A stretch of 64,000 nucleotides of DNA, taken from the NCBI RefSeq assembly GCF_001618955.1, contig NZ_LVYV01000023.1, positions 248,001 to 312,000 on the forward strand. Direction: 5' to 3'. The translations under genes and the position numbers were made by a program. The DNA is from Tardiphaga robiniae (lineage in GTDB: Bacteria; Pseudomonadota; Alphaproteobacteria; Rhizobiales; Xanthobacteraceae). The number at the start of each line of letters is the position of its first letter. Positions within the stretch are counted from its first letter, which is position 1. Below the pieces are notes generated by a model. The model saw only the letters and a list, made by a program, of their open reading frames with translations, had not been told where the DNA came from and searched no databases. Positions 8,869 through 16,757 of the stretch are shown one piece after another.

Positions 8869-9831
8869 GTGCGCTGTCTGTTTATTGCACTGCTTTGGAT
8901 CGCAGCTTCGCTCACGTCGGCGCGGGCGGACAACTATCCGGACCGCCCGATCACGCTGGTCGTGCCCTATGCGGCCGGTGGCACCACGGACGTGCTGGCT
9001 CGCATTCTCGCCAAGGCGCTCGCCGCCGAACTCAAACAGACAGTGATCGTCGAGAATGTCGGCGGCGCCGGCGGCACGATTGGCACCCAGCGCGTGGTTC
9101 GGGCCAAACCCGATGGCTACACGCTCAATTTCGGCAATATGGGCTCTATGGCGGCGATCGTGCCACTGTACCCGAATCTGGGCTTCGATCCGCGCAAGGA
9201 CCTGACCGGCATCGGCGTGTTTGCGAATGTCCCGATGATGCTTTCGGTCAGCAAAAAGAGCGGCATCGAGAATCTGAGCCAATTGGTCGAGCGCCTCAAG
9301 GTGCCGAACAACCGCATCACCTTCGGGCAATCCGGGGCGGGTTCGACCGCGCAGCTCGCCGCAGCGATGTTGCTCTATCTGACGCAGACCAACGCGATGC
9401 TGGTGCCCTATCGGGGCTCGGGGCCTGCCATCCAGGATTTGATCGCTGGCAATATCGATGCGGTGATCGACCAAACCGTCACTATGATTCCGGCGCATCA
9501 GAACGGGCTGGTGCGGGCCATCGGCGTCACCGGGCCGCAGCGACTGGTGCAGGCGCCCGACGTGCCGACCTTCGTCGAAAGCAATCTGCCGAAATTCGAT
9601 CTGCAGGTGTGGAATGCGCTGGCGGCCCCTGCCGGCACGCCGCCCGAAGTGATCGCCAGATTGGAAGCGGCGCTCGCCAAGTCGCTCGAAAATGAAGACG
9701 TCAAGGCGCGCTTCGCCGAACTGGCGGCGCAGGCGCCATCTGCGCAAGGCCGCACGGCCCTGCAGCAACTCATCAACTCGGAGGTCGACCGCTGGTCGAT
9801 CATCGTGAAGGAAGCGAAGCTCGAACCCTGA
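8869..9831 (+). CDS. TTT-family (Bug/TctC-like) periplasmic binding protein
   Basis: Bug-type binding protein of 320 residues, used by tripartite tricarboxylate transporters to bind carboxylates in the periplasm. After a short signal peptide (LFIALLWIAASLTSARA) comes NYPDRPITLVVPYAAGG, the TctC N-terminal signature, and later YRGSGPAIQDLIAGNIDAV. The GTG at 8869 is preceded by AGGGGGG 6 bases upstream; the earlier in-frame ATG at 8692 would extend into the regulatory region and has no site. No TctA/TctB membrane genes follow, which is common for Bug proteins in this group. Divergence from the LysR gene suggests that it delivers the acid handled by the CoA-transferase/lyase pair. Confidence 0.9.
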   Translation: MRCLFIALLWIAASLTSARADNYPDRPITLVVPYAAGGTTDVLARILAKALAAELKQTVIVENVGGAGGTIGTQRVVRAKPDGYTLNFGNMGSMAAIVPLYPNLGFDPRKDLTGIGVFANVPMMLSVSKKSGIENLSQLVERLKVPNNRITFGQSGAGSTAQLAAAMLLYLTQTNAMLVPYRGSGPAIQDLIAGNIDAVIDQTVTMIPAHQNGLVRAIGVTGPQRLVQAPDVPTFVESNLPKFDLQVWNALAAPAGTPPEVIARLEAALAKSLENEDVKARFAELAAQAPSAQGRTALQQLINSEVDRWSIIVKEAKLEP

Positions 9832-10089
9832 CACGCGCGAGATGACTTTATCTCTCGCGAGATCGCAGCATGGCTAGGCGGGATCGATGACTATCTCGAG
9901 GTTAAGTGTCTTTGCATGGGCGGATCTGATTGGCGCCGCTGAGCCCAAATGCGCGCCCGCGAGCACCTTAACGTCACGCTTAGGCACTAAGTTATTTTGA
10001 GTTGGACAGGCCGCTTGTGGCGCAGAGCGGATATCAAAAACGTCGAACCGGAGTATTCGCGTTACGCTTCACTAGCAGATTAGGCGAGC

Positions 10090-10350
10090 TCAGTTGGTCT
10101 TGAGGTTGTAGAGCTTGCGCAGTCTTTCTTGCGTGCCGTCAATCGCGCGGACTGTATTGAGCTCTGCGGTGAGCCTCAATTGCACGTCGGCCGCTCGGTG
10201 AAGTGAGAGAATGCCCCAGTTCGTCTCAAAGCGAGGGTCTGCGATCTCGTCAATGATCACGGCCGTGACGTCTTCGCACCCGTAGCAACTGCGGATTTGC
10301 AGCAATGCCGCATGTTCGAGGTCGTGTCTGGAGAGTAGCGACTTCGCCAT
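10090..10350 (-). CDS. Hypothetical protein, 86 residues
   Basis: I do not recognise the family. From the ATG at 10350 the product reads MAKSLLSRHDLEHAALLQ, then a mixed helical segment with CYGC, ending LRKLYNLKTN. No signal peptide or membrane segment is seen. The CxxC (SCYGCED) could bind a metal but is too short a clue. Composition resembles real genes of this genome, and it lies in a run of small unknown genes. An ATG at 10410 would extend it by 20 residues. Confidence 0.5.
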   Translation of the reverse strand: MAKSLLSRHDLEHAALLQIRSCYGCEDVTAVIIDEIADPRFETNWGILSLHRAADVQLRLTAELNTVRAIDGTQERLRKLYNLKTN

Positions 10351-10440
10351 AGTGGGTATCCCTTGCGTAATCGCTTGAGCCAATTCGAAGACGAGATTTT
10401 GCCTTTGCATTGCAGAAACGGCAAGTATGGCAGGCGACTC

Positions 10441-10683
10441 TTAAATCATCACCAGCTTGATCTCACCGTCGTTGGCTGCAACCAGTTCCATCTGCTCGCG
10501 TGCCATTTTCTCGATCAGTGGCCTGTTGGCGTGGAAGTACCTTTTGGCCTGATCTTTGGTTGGAAACTTGGTCGTCAGGGTACACGCAATCCGGCGGTTG
10601 CCGTGTCTTATGTCGAACGCCACGCGCTGAAAGTCATCAGGCGCCTGAACCTGTGTCGAAATAGCAATCATGTTTGGATCCAT
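10441..10683 (-). CDS. Small hypothetical protein, possibly DUF1488-like
   Basis: About 80 residues from the ATG at 10683. The core (VAFDIRHGNRRIACTLTTKF, then a helix with HANRPLIEKMAREQME, ending DGEIKLVMI) has the layout of DUF1488 proteins: a short beta unit with a nucleotide-free fold, then a helix and a closing strand. This is resemblance from memory, not a search result. Upstream in-frame ATGs exist and the ribosome site is poor, so the start is uncertain. No function can be offered. Confidence 0.5.
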   Translation of the reverse strand: MDPNMIAISTQVQAPDDFQRVAFDIRHGNRRIACTLTTKFPTKDQAKRYFHANRPLIEKMAREQMELVAANDGEIKLVMI

Positions 10684-10795
10684 AAAGCTCGACGAAAGCC
10701 CGAACTCCAGGAACATTACGACGTCTATGTGTTCAATGTATGTGGATGAGGGTGGCAAACAGCCTGAAGACGATCTCGCTCCCGCTGCGGTTCGG

Positions 10796-11800
10796 TTATC
10801 CTAGGATAGATTGGTATAGAGCCAGGTAGCGATCTGCCATTCTATCGACGGTAAAGTGCTCGGAAACGGCTGCCCGGCAGGCGCGTCTATCCAGTTCACC
10901 AATACGCTCAACGGCTTGAACGGCTTCGAGGGCGCTATTGACCAGGAAACCTGTCACGCCATCTGTGATCAATTCAGGCATCGATCCGCGGTTGCGCGCG
11001 ATCACGGGTGTTCCGCAGGCAAGCGCCTCAACGACTGATAGTCCGAATGGTTCGTCGAAATTGATCAGGTGAAGCAATGCCCGTGCGGATCCCAGAACGC
11101 GTGTCCGCTGCAAACCTCCGACCGGACCGAGATAAGTCGTCGACTGCCCTAGTGCTGGTGCCACATGGCGTCGATAGTACTCCGAATCTTGAACAATACC
11201 GGCCATGATGAGATGGCGGCCCGCCGCTTTGGCCGTTGCTATCGCTTCCGCAGCCCCTTTATCGGGATGAATGCGACCGAAGAATAGAAGGTCATCGCTG
11301 CCACGCGGATCGAAGGGAAATTCGTCAATCGGAATGCCGTGATATATCGTCGCCGCATAGCGAAGGTCGGGGTGGCGATTGGCGTCGCTGATTGCGACGT
11401 AATGGACACGATCCTCGTATTCCTTGAAAACCGGAACAATACGGGCCGATGAAAAGCCGTGAATGGTTGTGACGATTGGCGTGTCGACAAGGCGAGAGAA
11501 GCCCAGCGGTACAAAATCTGCCTGATTGTGGATGATGTCGAATTCGCCGGCCCGCTCAAAGACATTTGCAACATGCAGGAGTTCCCACGCCTTGGCGTCG
11601 AGCGACGAGTCCTCGGAGTATGGCGCCGGGACGACACCGGCGAGATTTCCCGACGTCAAACTGTCCTTCGTGGCGAACAGTGTGACGTCAACGCCCCGCA
11701 CGAGCAGCGCCTCCGTAAGCAAGCTCGTCACGAGTTCCCACGGGCCGTAGTGCCGGGGAGGAGTTCGCCAGGATATGGGTGCTAACATCGCGACGCGCAT
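10796..11800 (-). CDS. GT4-family glycosyltransferase
   Basis: Retaining glycosyltransferase of the GT-B fold, 334 residues. The N-terminus MRVAMLAPISWRTPP with a glycine- and proline-rich loop, then GRIHPDKGAAEAIATAKAAG, and the signature FDEPFGLSVVEALACGTPVI (acidic E-x7-E nucleotide-sugar site) define the family. I choose the ATG at 11800, with GAGG upstream, over an ATG 42 bases earlier. It would move a sugar from a nucleotide-sugar donor to an unknown acceptor in the cytoplasm. A second GT4 protein and a GH130 enzyme lie about 5-8 kb away on the same strand, suggesting a shared glycan or osmolyte role, but genes between them break any operon. Confidence 0.87.
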   Translation of the reverse strand: MRVAMLAPISWRTPPRHYGPWELVTSLLTEALLVRGVDVTLFATKDSLTSGNLAGVVPAPYSEDSSLDAKAWELLHVANVFERAGEFDIIHNQADFVPLGFSRLVDTPIVTTIHGFSSARIVPVFKEYEDRVHYVAISDANRHPDLRYAATIYHGIPIDEFPFDPRGSDDLLFFGRIHPDKGAAEAIATAKAAGRHLIMAGIVQDSEYYRRHVAPALGQSTTYLGPVGGLQRTRVLGSARALLHLINFDEPFGLSVVEALACGTPVIARNRGSMPELITDGVTGFLVNSALEAVQAVERIGELDRRACRAAVSEHFTVDRMADRYLALYQSILG

Positions 11801-12107
11801 CGTGTTTAGCCTCGCAGGATGGATGGCGGACAATCTAGCCACGTCAATCCGGGCACGGCGATGTATGGCCGAGGGGGTGGTTGAAAGGCCCGCTGTAAAT
11901 TGGATTGACGCGACGACTCAGGAGCGCATGGTGAATGTCACCGATGACTGGTTCGATAGTGTCATCACCGCTGCAGAATGAGAGGCGCTCCGCCCGTCAT
12001 CTGTCAAGAGCATGCGCGCCGACCGCTGCAGAACGGCGCGCGGCGCTTTTAGATAAACAGGCAGGAAGCGACCTTTTGTAAATGCTGTTTCGAAAGTGAG
12101 GCTCGAC
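11801..12107. other. Intergenic, probable promoters only
   Basis: About 300 bases between divergent genes. A 68-codon frame at 11775-11981 overlaps the glycosyltransferase start and shows no ribosome site. Nothing else is recognised. Confidence 0.4.
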
Positions 12108-12311
12108 ATGGTGGCTATGTATCGCCAACCAAACCTGGAAGTCATCGTCACTCCACATCCCCTGCTTTTCTGGGAATGGCAGGTGCAGGACAATGGTGAT
12201 CTGTTCAACAGTGGCTTTAGCAGCACGCGATGGAAGGCACGTTACGATGGAAACGCGGCGCTTTTCGAGGTCCTGGCAGCCGGATTTTACTCTGAGCCTC
12301 TGTTTGACTGA
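12108..12311 (+). CDS. Small hypothetical protein, 67 residues
   Basis: Starts MVAMYRQPNLEVIVTPHPLL and contains FWEWQVQDNGDLFNSGFSS, ending YSEPLFD. The many aromatics and the strand-like pattern suggest a compact beta-rich fold. GTGAGG lies 6 bases upstream of the ATG at 12108. Family unknown; I believe it is coding because of the ribosome site and the amino acid pattern. Confidence 0.5.
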   Translation: MVAMYRQPNLEVIVTPHPLLFWEWQVQDNGDLFNSGFSSTRWKARYDGNAALFEVLAAGFYSEPLFD

Positions 12312-12370
12312 TTGTTAAAAGTGCCGCAACGCGTTCTTGCCAGAGACCCATATCCTAGTGTGTTACTGCG

Positions 12371-12667
12371 CTAGCGCGGTTCTTCAATGGGCGCCCAGTG
12401 CGTGGGGGCAATCCGGGTGACGTTGACGCATCCTGCTTCAGCCAGGGTAATGATCCAGTCGCCATCGTTCCACCATGCGCGGCAGGCGGTTCGCATCTTT
12501 TCCGCCTCCGATTCCATGGCATGATCCGAATTGTCATCGTATCCGCCAGCCAGGAATATTGGCGTTCCGTCTTTCGGTGCGGTGTCTATAGATTGCCAAT
12601 TCAACGGTTCATGCCTTTCAGTGGTGGGCGAAATAAAAGTGATGTTTGCCTGAAGCGATGACGACAT
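12371..12667 (-). CDS. DUF551-like small protein (WQSIDTAPKDGT motif)
   Basis: 98 residues. NWQSIDTAPKDGTPIFL near residue 23 and THWAPIEEP at the C-terminus are the two ends of the DUF551-type module found in many phage and bacterial small proteins; a Trp-rich middle (ACRAWWNDGDWIITL) links them. The function of this family is unknown to me. A second protein with the same opening motif is encoded at 14327-14581. The start at 12667 is the only ATG before the motif but has a weak ribosome site. Confidence 0.6.
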   Translation of the reverse strand: MSSSLQANITFISPTTERHEPLNWQSIDTAPKDGTPIFLAGGYDDNSDHAMESEAEKMRTACRAWWNDGDWIITLAEAGCVNVTRIAPTHWAPIEEPR

Positions 12668-12681
12668 GCCGCGCTCACATT

Positions 12682-12849
12682 TTACGTTGATTTTGCGACA
12701 ACGTGGGGTGGACGTCGGTGTTTGAAGGCTGAGATGCAGAGAATTCCTTTTTCGGCTTCGTCGGCAAGAAGCATAAGCAGCCGGTATACCTCGGGACTGC
12801 TTTGGGCGGCTGCCAAATGTCTGTACCGGGCGGCACGCGTAGTGTTCAT
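12682..12849 (-). CDS. Small hypothetical protein, 55 residues
   Basis: From the ATG at 12849: MNTTRAARYRHLAAAQ, then SPEVYRLLMLLADEAEKG, ending in a basic tail. The RYRHLA...LADEAEK pattern resembles short helical proteins common in Bradyrhizobium relatives, which usually begin with an AxxYRxxA helix. No function known. A longer reading from 13056 is rejected because it overlaps the next gene and looks non-coding. Confidence 0.45.
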   Translation of the reverse strand: MNTTRAARYRHLAAAQSSPEVYRLLMLLADEAEKGILCISAFKHRRPPHVVAKST

Positions 12850-12895
12850 GTAAATGCCGTCGTCAAATGCTGCGTGTCTGCCAGCCTGATGGCGG

Positions 12896-13135
12896 TCATG
12901 TGGTCGTCCGAGTGACTGGCTGCGAAGCGATAATAGCATCGAGTGCTGCTCTACCGAGTTGTCGCGCTTCATCTTCGTAAAGCGGTGATGGCATGTCGCC
13001 CATCGTATCCCAGGTCTCTCTGATTGCCCTCGTCGCAACCTCGACCGCTGCATCATATTCGGACTGCTCGTTACATCTGGCGTGCTGCGGCTTGCGTTGA
13101 AAGTAATCCACGGTACTGAATTCCGGCTCCGACAT
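12896..13135 (-). CDS. Hypothetical protein, 79 residues
   Basis: MSEPEFSTVDYFQRKPQHAR, then EYDAAVEVATRAIRETWD, and ARQLGRAALDAIIAS: a hydrophilic N-terminus followed by two amphipathic helices. GAGAGG is placed 8 bases before the ATG at 13135, which supports translation. I do not recognise the family; no membrane segment or metal site is seen. Confidence 0.55.
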   Translation of the reverse strand: MSEPEFSTVDYFQRKPQHARCNEQSEYDAAVEVATRAIRETWDTMGDMPSPLYEDEARQLGRAALDAIIASQPVTRTTT

Positions 13136-13531
13136 TGAGAAACCCTCTCAAGTTGAGATCGCGTAAGCTTTTCTTCCGTTAAGCTGAGGGCTTGGCGTCA
13201 AGCAGATTGTCGCGCGTTCTGGCTGGAGCGCTCTAGTCTCGGCGAATAACGACAGCACCAATAACAAGAAGAGCTAAAAAGACCGGCAGTAGTATTGCGG
13301 GCACAAGGCAATCCCGGAATCGATCTTCCGATACTCTGACATGATCGCCCCCTTGTTGAGGCGGGAGCGGGGCTCTCGGTCATCGCTAAAAGCCGAAGTC
13401 CTCACGGCGATGATTGAATCTTAGGCGTTCCGGTCGGAAATTACGAATGGAAGATATTATTTTGGAAGCACGAATTGTGTCGCTGCCAAAGCGCAGATCG
13501 TGAGTTAGTAGCTGGATTACTGGATAGGTCT
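13136..13531. other. Intergenic, no firm gene
   Basis: About 400 bases. A minus-strand stretch near 13240-13310 would encode a hydrophobic segment (LPVFLALLVIGAVVIRRD) in one frame, but that frame lacks a usable start codon and ribosome site. I see no other signal. Confidence 0.4.
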
Positions 13532-13747
13532 TCACACTTCCGGAGTCTGTAGCCGATGCTTCTTCGCATCTGCGATTAGTTGCAGTTGTCCGGCTTTTCG
13601 CATGGCAAGCGTTCGTTCGTCTCCGTGAGGGAGTTGAGCAGCTGCCGCAAGCGCGATCATCGCGGCTTGCTCAGCTTCAAGGTGAGAAGCTTTCACCGTC
13701 CGGACCTGTGTTGCTTGCGATTCCAAAGTATATTCGCAGGTGGACAT
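13532..13747 (-). CDS. Hypothetical protein, 71 residues
   Basis: MSTCEYTLESQATQVRTVKA followed by a helical, Ala-rich core (AEQAAMIALAAAAQLPHGDE, then LAMRKAGQLQLIADAKKHR). GGGAG lies 4 bases before the ATG at 13747. The heptad-like spacing suggests a short helical hairpin. Family unknown. The bases beyond it to 14029 show no gene. Confidence 0.55.
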   Translation of the reverse strand: MSTCEYTLESQATQVRTVKASHLEAEQAAMIALAAAAQLPHGDERTLAMRKAGQLQLIADAKKHRLQTPEV

Positions 13748-14029
13748 GGTACTCCCGAAACATTGGGCGGGAGCGCGACCGAACTCTCTGTCACCGGTGA
13801 ATGCCTAAGGACGGGCGATGATGCGGTGCAGTAGATTCCCTTTATGTTCGGGAGTCGACCTAATTCGAAGGTTCTGATTTGTCGCCGGAATCGCTGAGGT
13901 CAATCCACCGGATTGCCTGTGCCTTGGATGGCTGCTTCAGGAAAATAGGGGATGCCTACCGGTACATGCGACTGCGATATGGCGGGATTGAAGAAAGTCG
14001 GATGTCGTCGTGCGGGTCTGCGTCCGGCT

Positions 14030-14245
14030 CTAGGCCGAGCGGCGCAGACGATATTTTCTGTCGACGACAGGTGGCGTTGCAATGAGCTTTACAGTCCACT
14101 TTGCTGCCGATGCATCCATCACGACAGATCTCACCGATCCCGTGACTGTCTGACCGTTCAGCTGAAGTGCGCGCGGCAGCCCGTGATATTGAGCCAGACG
14201 AGCTCGTCTGGCCTCGACGAGGTCCGTGATTTCGATGACCTGCAT
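14030..14245 (-). CDS. Hypothetical protein, 71 residues, beta-rich
   Basis: MQVIEITDLVEARRARLAQY, then GLPRALQLNGQTVTGSVRSV and AAKWTVKLIATP. The alternating strands after a charged helix look like a small beta-barrel. GGAG lies 7 bases before the ATG at 14245. Similar short proteins occur in Bradyrhizobium relatives as far as I recall, without known function. Confidence 0.55.
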   Translation of the reverse strand: MQVIEITDLVEARRARLAQYHGLPRALQLNGQTVTGSVRSVVMDASAAKWTVKLIATPPVVDRKYRLRRSA

Positions 14246-14326
14246 CTGCGACTCCAGAGTTGGCGCGGTACGCTCGACAAGACCCGCGCTACAGGACGGG
14301 TAGCATCGTATGGTTAATGAAATGCG

Positions 14327-14581
14327 TCAGATCGTCTTCAGCAGTTCCGATGCTGAAGGCAAGTCAGCGGGCGGGATTGCCATCCAGACTTTGGGACCCC
14401 GTATGAGCGCTCGCGGCCCTTCATTGTCGCAGATGAGCCACTCGGTTTCGTCCCAAATGACAAGGCACGGAAATGCCTGAGGCAGTTTGTCCTTGTTTCC
14501 GCGTATCCATGTTCCACCCGCAACGATGATCCTTTCATCGTCCTTCGGTGCGGTGCTGATTGGTTGCCACCCGTCGCCCAT
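14327..14581 (-). CDS. DUF551-like small protein (WQPISTAPKD motif)
   Basis: 84 residues starting MGDGWQPISTAPKDDERIIV, with a Gly/Trp-rich middle and VWMAIPPADLP towards the end. It shares the W-Q-x-I-x-T-A-P-K-D opening with the protein at 12371-12667 but diverges after it, so the two are distant relatives or share only the module. AAGGGG about 7 bases before the ATG at 14581 supports the start. Function unknown. Confidence 0.62.
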   Translation of the reverse strand: MGDGWQPISTAPKDDERIIVAGGTWIRGNKDKLPQAFPCLVIWDETEWLICDNEGPRALIRGPKVWMAIPPADLPSASELLKTI

Positions 14582-14784
14582 TTGATCGCCCCTTTGTCTG
14601 CGTCTCAGTGCGACTCAAACGCGAGGCCGCAACGTCCAGTTAAAGCGTGCAGACCTTGGCTGCCACATGAAACTTGCTCCCGATTGGCAGGCAGTTAGGC
14701 GATTACGGAAGGGCTGTGCATCAAGTCGCATAGTGTCGCGACGAATTTGATTGACCGTCACGGGCATAGGCGCATGGTTCCACC

Positions 14785-15123
14785 ATGGCCTTCAATTTCA
14801 CCTCCGACGTCAAATCCAAGCAAAAAGATTGCTGGCTAATTCTGAACTTCAGCGGAGAGGAGATTTCCCTGTCGTTCGACGATGCAATCGAGCTTAAGAT
14901 CCAAATCAATCACGTCCTGGAAACGGGAACTCCCAACGAACGGAAGATCGTGAGCGAAGCTGACAGCTGGTCGGCGCTGTGTGTGCCAAATGCGGGCGGT
15001 TTCGGGGTTGCCTTTGTCCTGTCGGCGACGTCGACGATAAAACTATGGCTGGATGCCAGGCAGGCCGAGCGCTTTTCTGCAGAGCTTCAGACGTTTATCG
15101 ATCTGGTTGGGAGTCGGAGTTGA
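14785..15123 (+). CDS. Hypothetical protein, 112 residues
   Basis: MAFNFTSDVKSKQKDCWLIL, then FSGEEISLSFDDAIELKIQI, and a C-terminal half with LWLDARQAERFSAELQTFID. Mixed alpha/beta, soluble, no signal peptide. Its TGA overlaps the TTG of the next small gene, which points to coupled translation. The family is not recognised. Confidence 0.55.
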   Translation: MAFNFTSDVKSKQKDCWLILNFSGEEISLSFDDAIELKIQINHVLETGTPNERKIVSEADSWSALCVPNAGGFGVAFVLSATSTIKLWLDARQAERFSAELQTFIDLVGSRS

Positions 15124-15326
15124 AGGGCTTCTGGCATGGCTATGTCGAACTGATATTGGCCGGCGTGACGTACGAAGCCAGTTACGACATCCTGGATGGC
15201 ATGGTTCAATTGACCATTGGCCAGTTGATCGTGGTCGCAGAACCGCTGCCGGGTGCGACGTATGAGGAAAGTGCGCTCTACGCTTTGGAACAGTTCGCGA
15301 CCGGAAAAATCGTCGCGCGGGGCTAG
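15120..15326 (+). CDS. Small hypothetical protein, 68 residues, coupled to the previous gene
   Basis: The TTG at 15120-15122 overlaps the preceding TGA (TTGA), with GGGAG 6 bases before it. The product reads MKGFWHGYVELILAGVTYEA, then MVQLTIGQLIVVAEPLPGAT and a closing helix ALYALEQFATGKI. A longer reading from 14979 is rejected because its N-terminal part lies in the previous gene's sequence. Function unknown. Confidence 0.5.
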   Translation: MKGFWHGYVELILAGVTYEASYDILDGMVQLTIGQLIVVAEPLPGATYEESALYALEQFATGKIVARG

Positions 15327-15347
15327 AGCCGCTCCCCGGGTGCTGGG

Positions 15348-15536
15348 TCAGCTCGCTGCCACTTCGCCTGCTTTTGTCGTCTCATAGGCAATGTCTGTCT
15401 TGTTCATGACGAGGGGTGATAGCCACCCGAGATCGACAAGGCGCTGGTATTTGCTGCGATCGATATTGCCAGCCGTATATTTTGCGCCGCCGTGCAGGAC
15501 GATCTCACGGATCAGTTCCAGGTCTTCATGTGTCAT
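15348..15536 (-). CDS. Small hypothetical protein, 62 residues, winged-helix-like
   Basis: From the ATG at 15536 (GGAG 5-6 bases upstream): MTHEDLELIREIVLHGGAKY, then SKYQRLVDLGWLSPLV and YETTKAGEVAAS. Helix, LVDLGWL and TxAG at the end resemble the wing end of small winged-helix domains (L-x-x-x-G-W-L...T-x-x-G). It may be a degenerate DNA-binding domain; that is inference. An ATG at 15662 would add 42 less convincing residues. Confidence 0.5.
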   Translation of the reverse strand: MTHEDLELIREIVLHGGAKYTAGNIDRSKYQRLVDLGWLSPLVMNKTDIAYETTKAGEVAAS

Positions 15537-15720
15537 GATTGCTCCATCTGGCATGATCGCCGATGCGCGTCGGAGCGCCCCGGAAGGGGATTGAACATTT
15601 GATTGAATTTGACGGTTCTCGATCGCTGCGAGCGCAGTAGCGCGGTCGAACGCATAGATCATGCGCCGGGCGCCAGTGGCCTCAGATGCCGCAGCTATGC
15701 TGACGATGCGCTCTGTTCGA

Positions 15721-15852
15721 CTATTTCTTTCGGGGCTTTTCCGCCTCGGGGTGCATCAGGCCCTTCATGGTCGGGGCTGCTGCGATCGTCTTGGCCTTGT
15801 CCTTCTTGGGCTTCTTTACTTCGCGATTGTTCCGTTGTTCGCCTTTGGCCAT
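15721..15852 (-). CDS. Very small lysine-rich protein, 43 residues
   Basis: ATG at 15852, TAG at 15721-15723. The product MAKGEQRNNREVKKPKKDKA, then KTIAAAPTMKG and a basic tail, is clearly related to the 42-residue protein encoded at 20674-20802 (MAKG-N-RE-KKPKK...KTIAAA). Strong positive charge suggests disorder and nucleic-acid or ribosome binding, which is inference. Such proteins are too short for routine gene calling; the paralogue in the same window argues that both are real. Confidence 0.65.
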   Translation of the reverse strand: MAKGEQRNNREVKKPKKDKAKTIAAAPTMKGLMHPEAEKPRKK

Positions 15853-16083
15853 GGTTTCGTCCTCCGCCCGCACTGGGCTTCAGTGACATTAGCACGTCGG
15901 TTGGGTTTCCCGGAGATTATGTTGCCTAAAGCCGCTGTCGCATCACGGCAGTGCGGACGGATGACCGCCACCCGTCGTCCAGGCAGCAGACAGCCGCATC
16001 AATTCAGGAGATGGAAGTTTGCTTGATTGACTCCTCCCTGAATTCAGGGTTGCTATCGTTCAGAGACAACCGGGAGAACTGAA

Positions 16084-16287
16084 GTGACCACTGGCGTAGT
16101 AAAATGGTTCAATGCGACGAAGGGCTTCGGCTTTATCCAGCCGGACGATGGCAGCAAAGACGTCTTTGTTCACATCTCGGCCGTCGAGAAGGCGGGGCTG
16201 AGCACTTTGAATGAAGGGGCCAAGGTCAGCTTCGAGGAAGTGGCCAACCGTGGCAAGACGTCGGCAGAAAACCTGCGGGTTGGCTGA
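16084..16287 (+). CDS. Cold-shock protein, CspA family
   Basis: 67 residues, the usual length for a single cold-shock domain. [15 protein letters not shown] carries RNP1 and [13 protein letters not shown] carries RNP2, the aromatic surface that binds single-stranded RNA and DNA. The start is GTG at 16084 with GGGAGA about 7 bases upstream. It acts as an RNA chaperone in the cytoplasm; whether it is cold-induced cannot be told. It is a single gene, with a hairpin about 70 bases downstream. Confidence 0.95.
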   Translation: MTTGVVKWFNATKGFGFIQPDDGSKDVFVHISAVEKAGLSTLNEGAKVSFEEVANRGKTSAENLRVG

Positions 16288-16359
16288 TCGGGCCTTTTTT
16301 GCCTGGCGCCGCAAGTCTGGTGGCGCCCGGCTGTCGCCCAAATGACCACATAACTGGTA

Positions 16360-16384
16360 GCCCGTCGGACTTGTCCCGGCGGGC
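16360..16384 (+). terminator. Hairpin downstream of the cold-shock gene
   Basis: GCCCGTCGG at 16360-16368 pairs with CCGGCGGGC at 16376-16384 (one G-T pair), 7-base loop, followed by GTTTCG. The T-tract is short, so this is a probable rather than certain terminator. Confidence 0.45.
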
Positions 16385-16469
16385 GTTTCGCGATGATTTC
16401 AGCGGCCGGTTGGTGTCGCGTCGGCTTTCGCGAATGATGGTCAGGAAAGCTCGTTGGGGCTAAGTAAAT

Positions 16470-16646
16470 TCAGGCGGCCGTGCAGCTATCCATATCGTTG
16501 TGCATGATTGTCTGGCTGGCGCGACTATCCCATTTGACCGTGACGCTGCTCCAGTCCTTGGCGATGACGGTGCCAAAGTCATCTTTATCGTTCTTCCAAA
16601 AGACTGTCGTTCCAAGAACGAGCGCCCTTGATTTTTCGCCGGTCAT
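16470..16646 (-). CDS. Small hypothetical protein, 58 residues, SH3-like
   Basis: ATG at 16646 with GGGAG 8 bases upstream. MTGEKSRALVLGTTVFWKND, then FGTVIAKDWSSVTVKWDSR: five short strands with V-x-W...G-x-V...V-x-V-x-W-D spacing, like small SH3-type barrels. No function can be assigned. A start at 16694 would add 16 residues without support. Confidence 0.55.
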   Translation of the reverse strand: MTGEKSRALVLGTTVFWKNDKDDFGTVIAKDWSSVTVKWDSRASQTIMHNDMDSCTAA

Positions 16647-16757
16647 TATGCGTCTCCCAAGAGTTCTATCTGCCGTCTGGTAGGTGCCGGTCACGGATGA
16701 GCTGGGTATGCTGAGAAGCCGCGTCCGATTGCCTCTACGGTAAAGCTAAGTCAGCTC

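Noticed and set aside
7781-9046. 421-codon open frame on the plus strand
   Set aside because: Antisense to the LysR gene and then out of frame with the TTT binding protein; composition is non-protein-like.
9835-9875. Imperfect CGCGAGAT inverted repeat after the TTT binding protein
   Set aside because: The arms need two unpaired bases and no T-tract follows, so terminator status is not supported.
11775-11981. 68-codon open frame on the plus strand
   Set aside because: Overlaps the start and promoter of the GT4 gene and has no ribosome site.
13240-13320. Hydrophobic helix-like stretch on the minus strand
   Set aside because: The reading frame has no usable start codon or ribosome site, so it is not reported as a gene.
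16300-16334. GGCGCC-based inverted repeat just after the cold-shock gene
   Set aside because: No T-tract and a large loop; the hairpin at 16360-16384 is the better terminator candidate.
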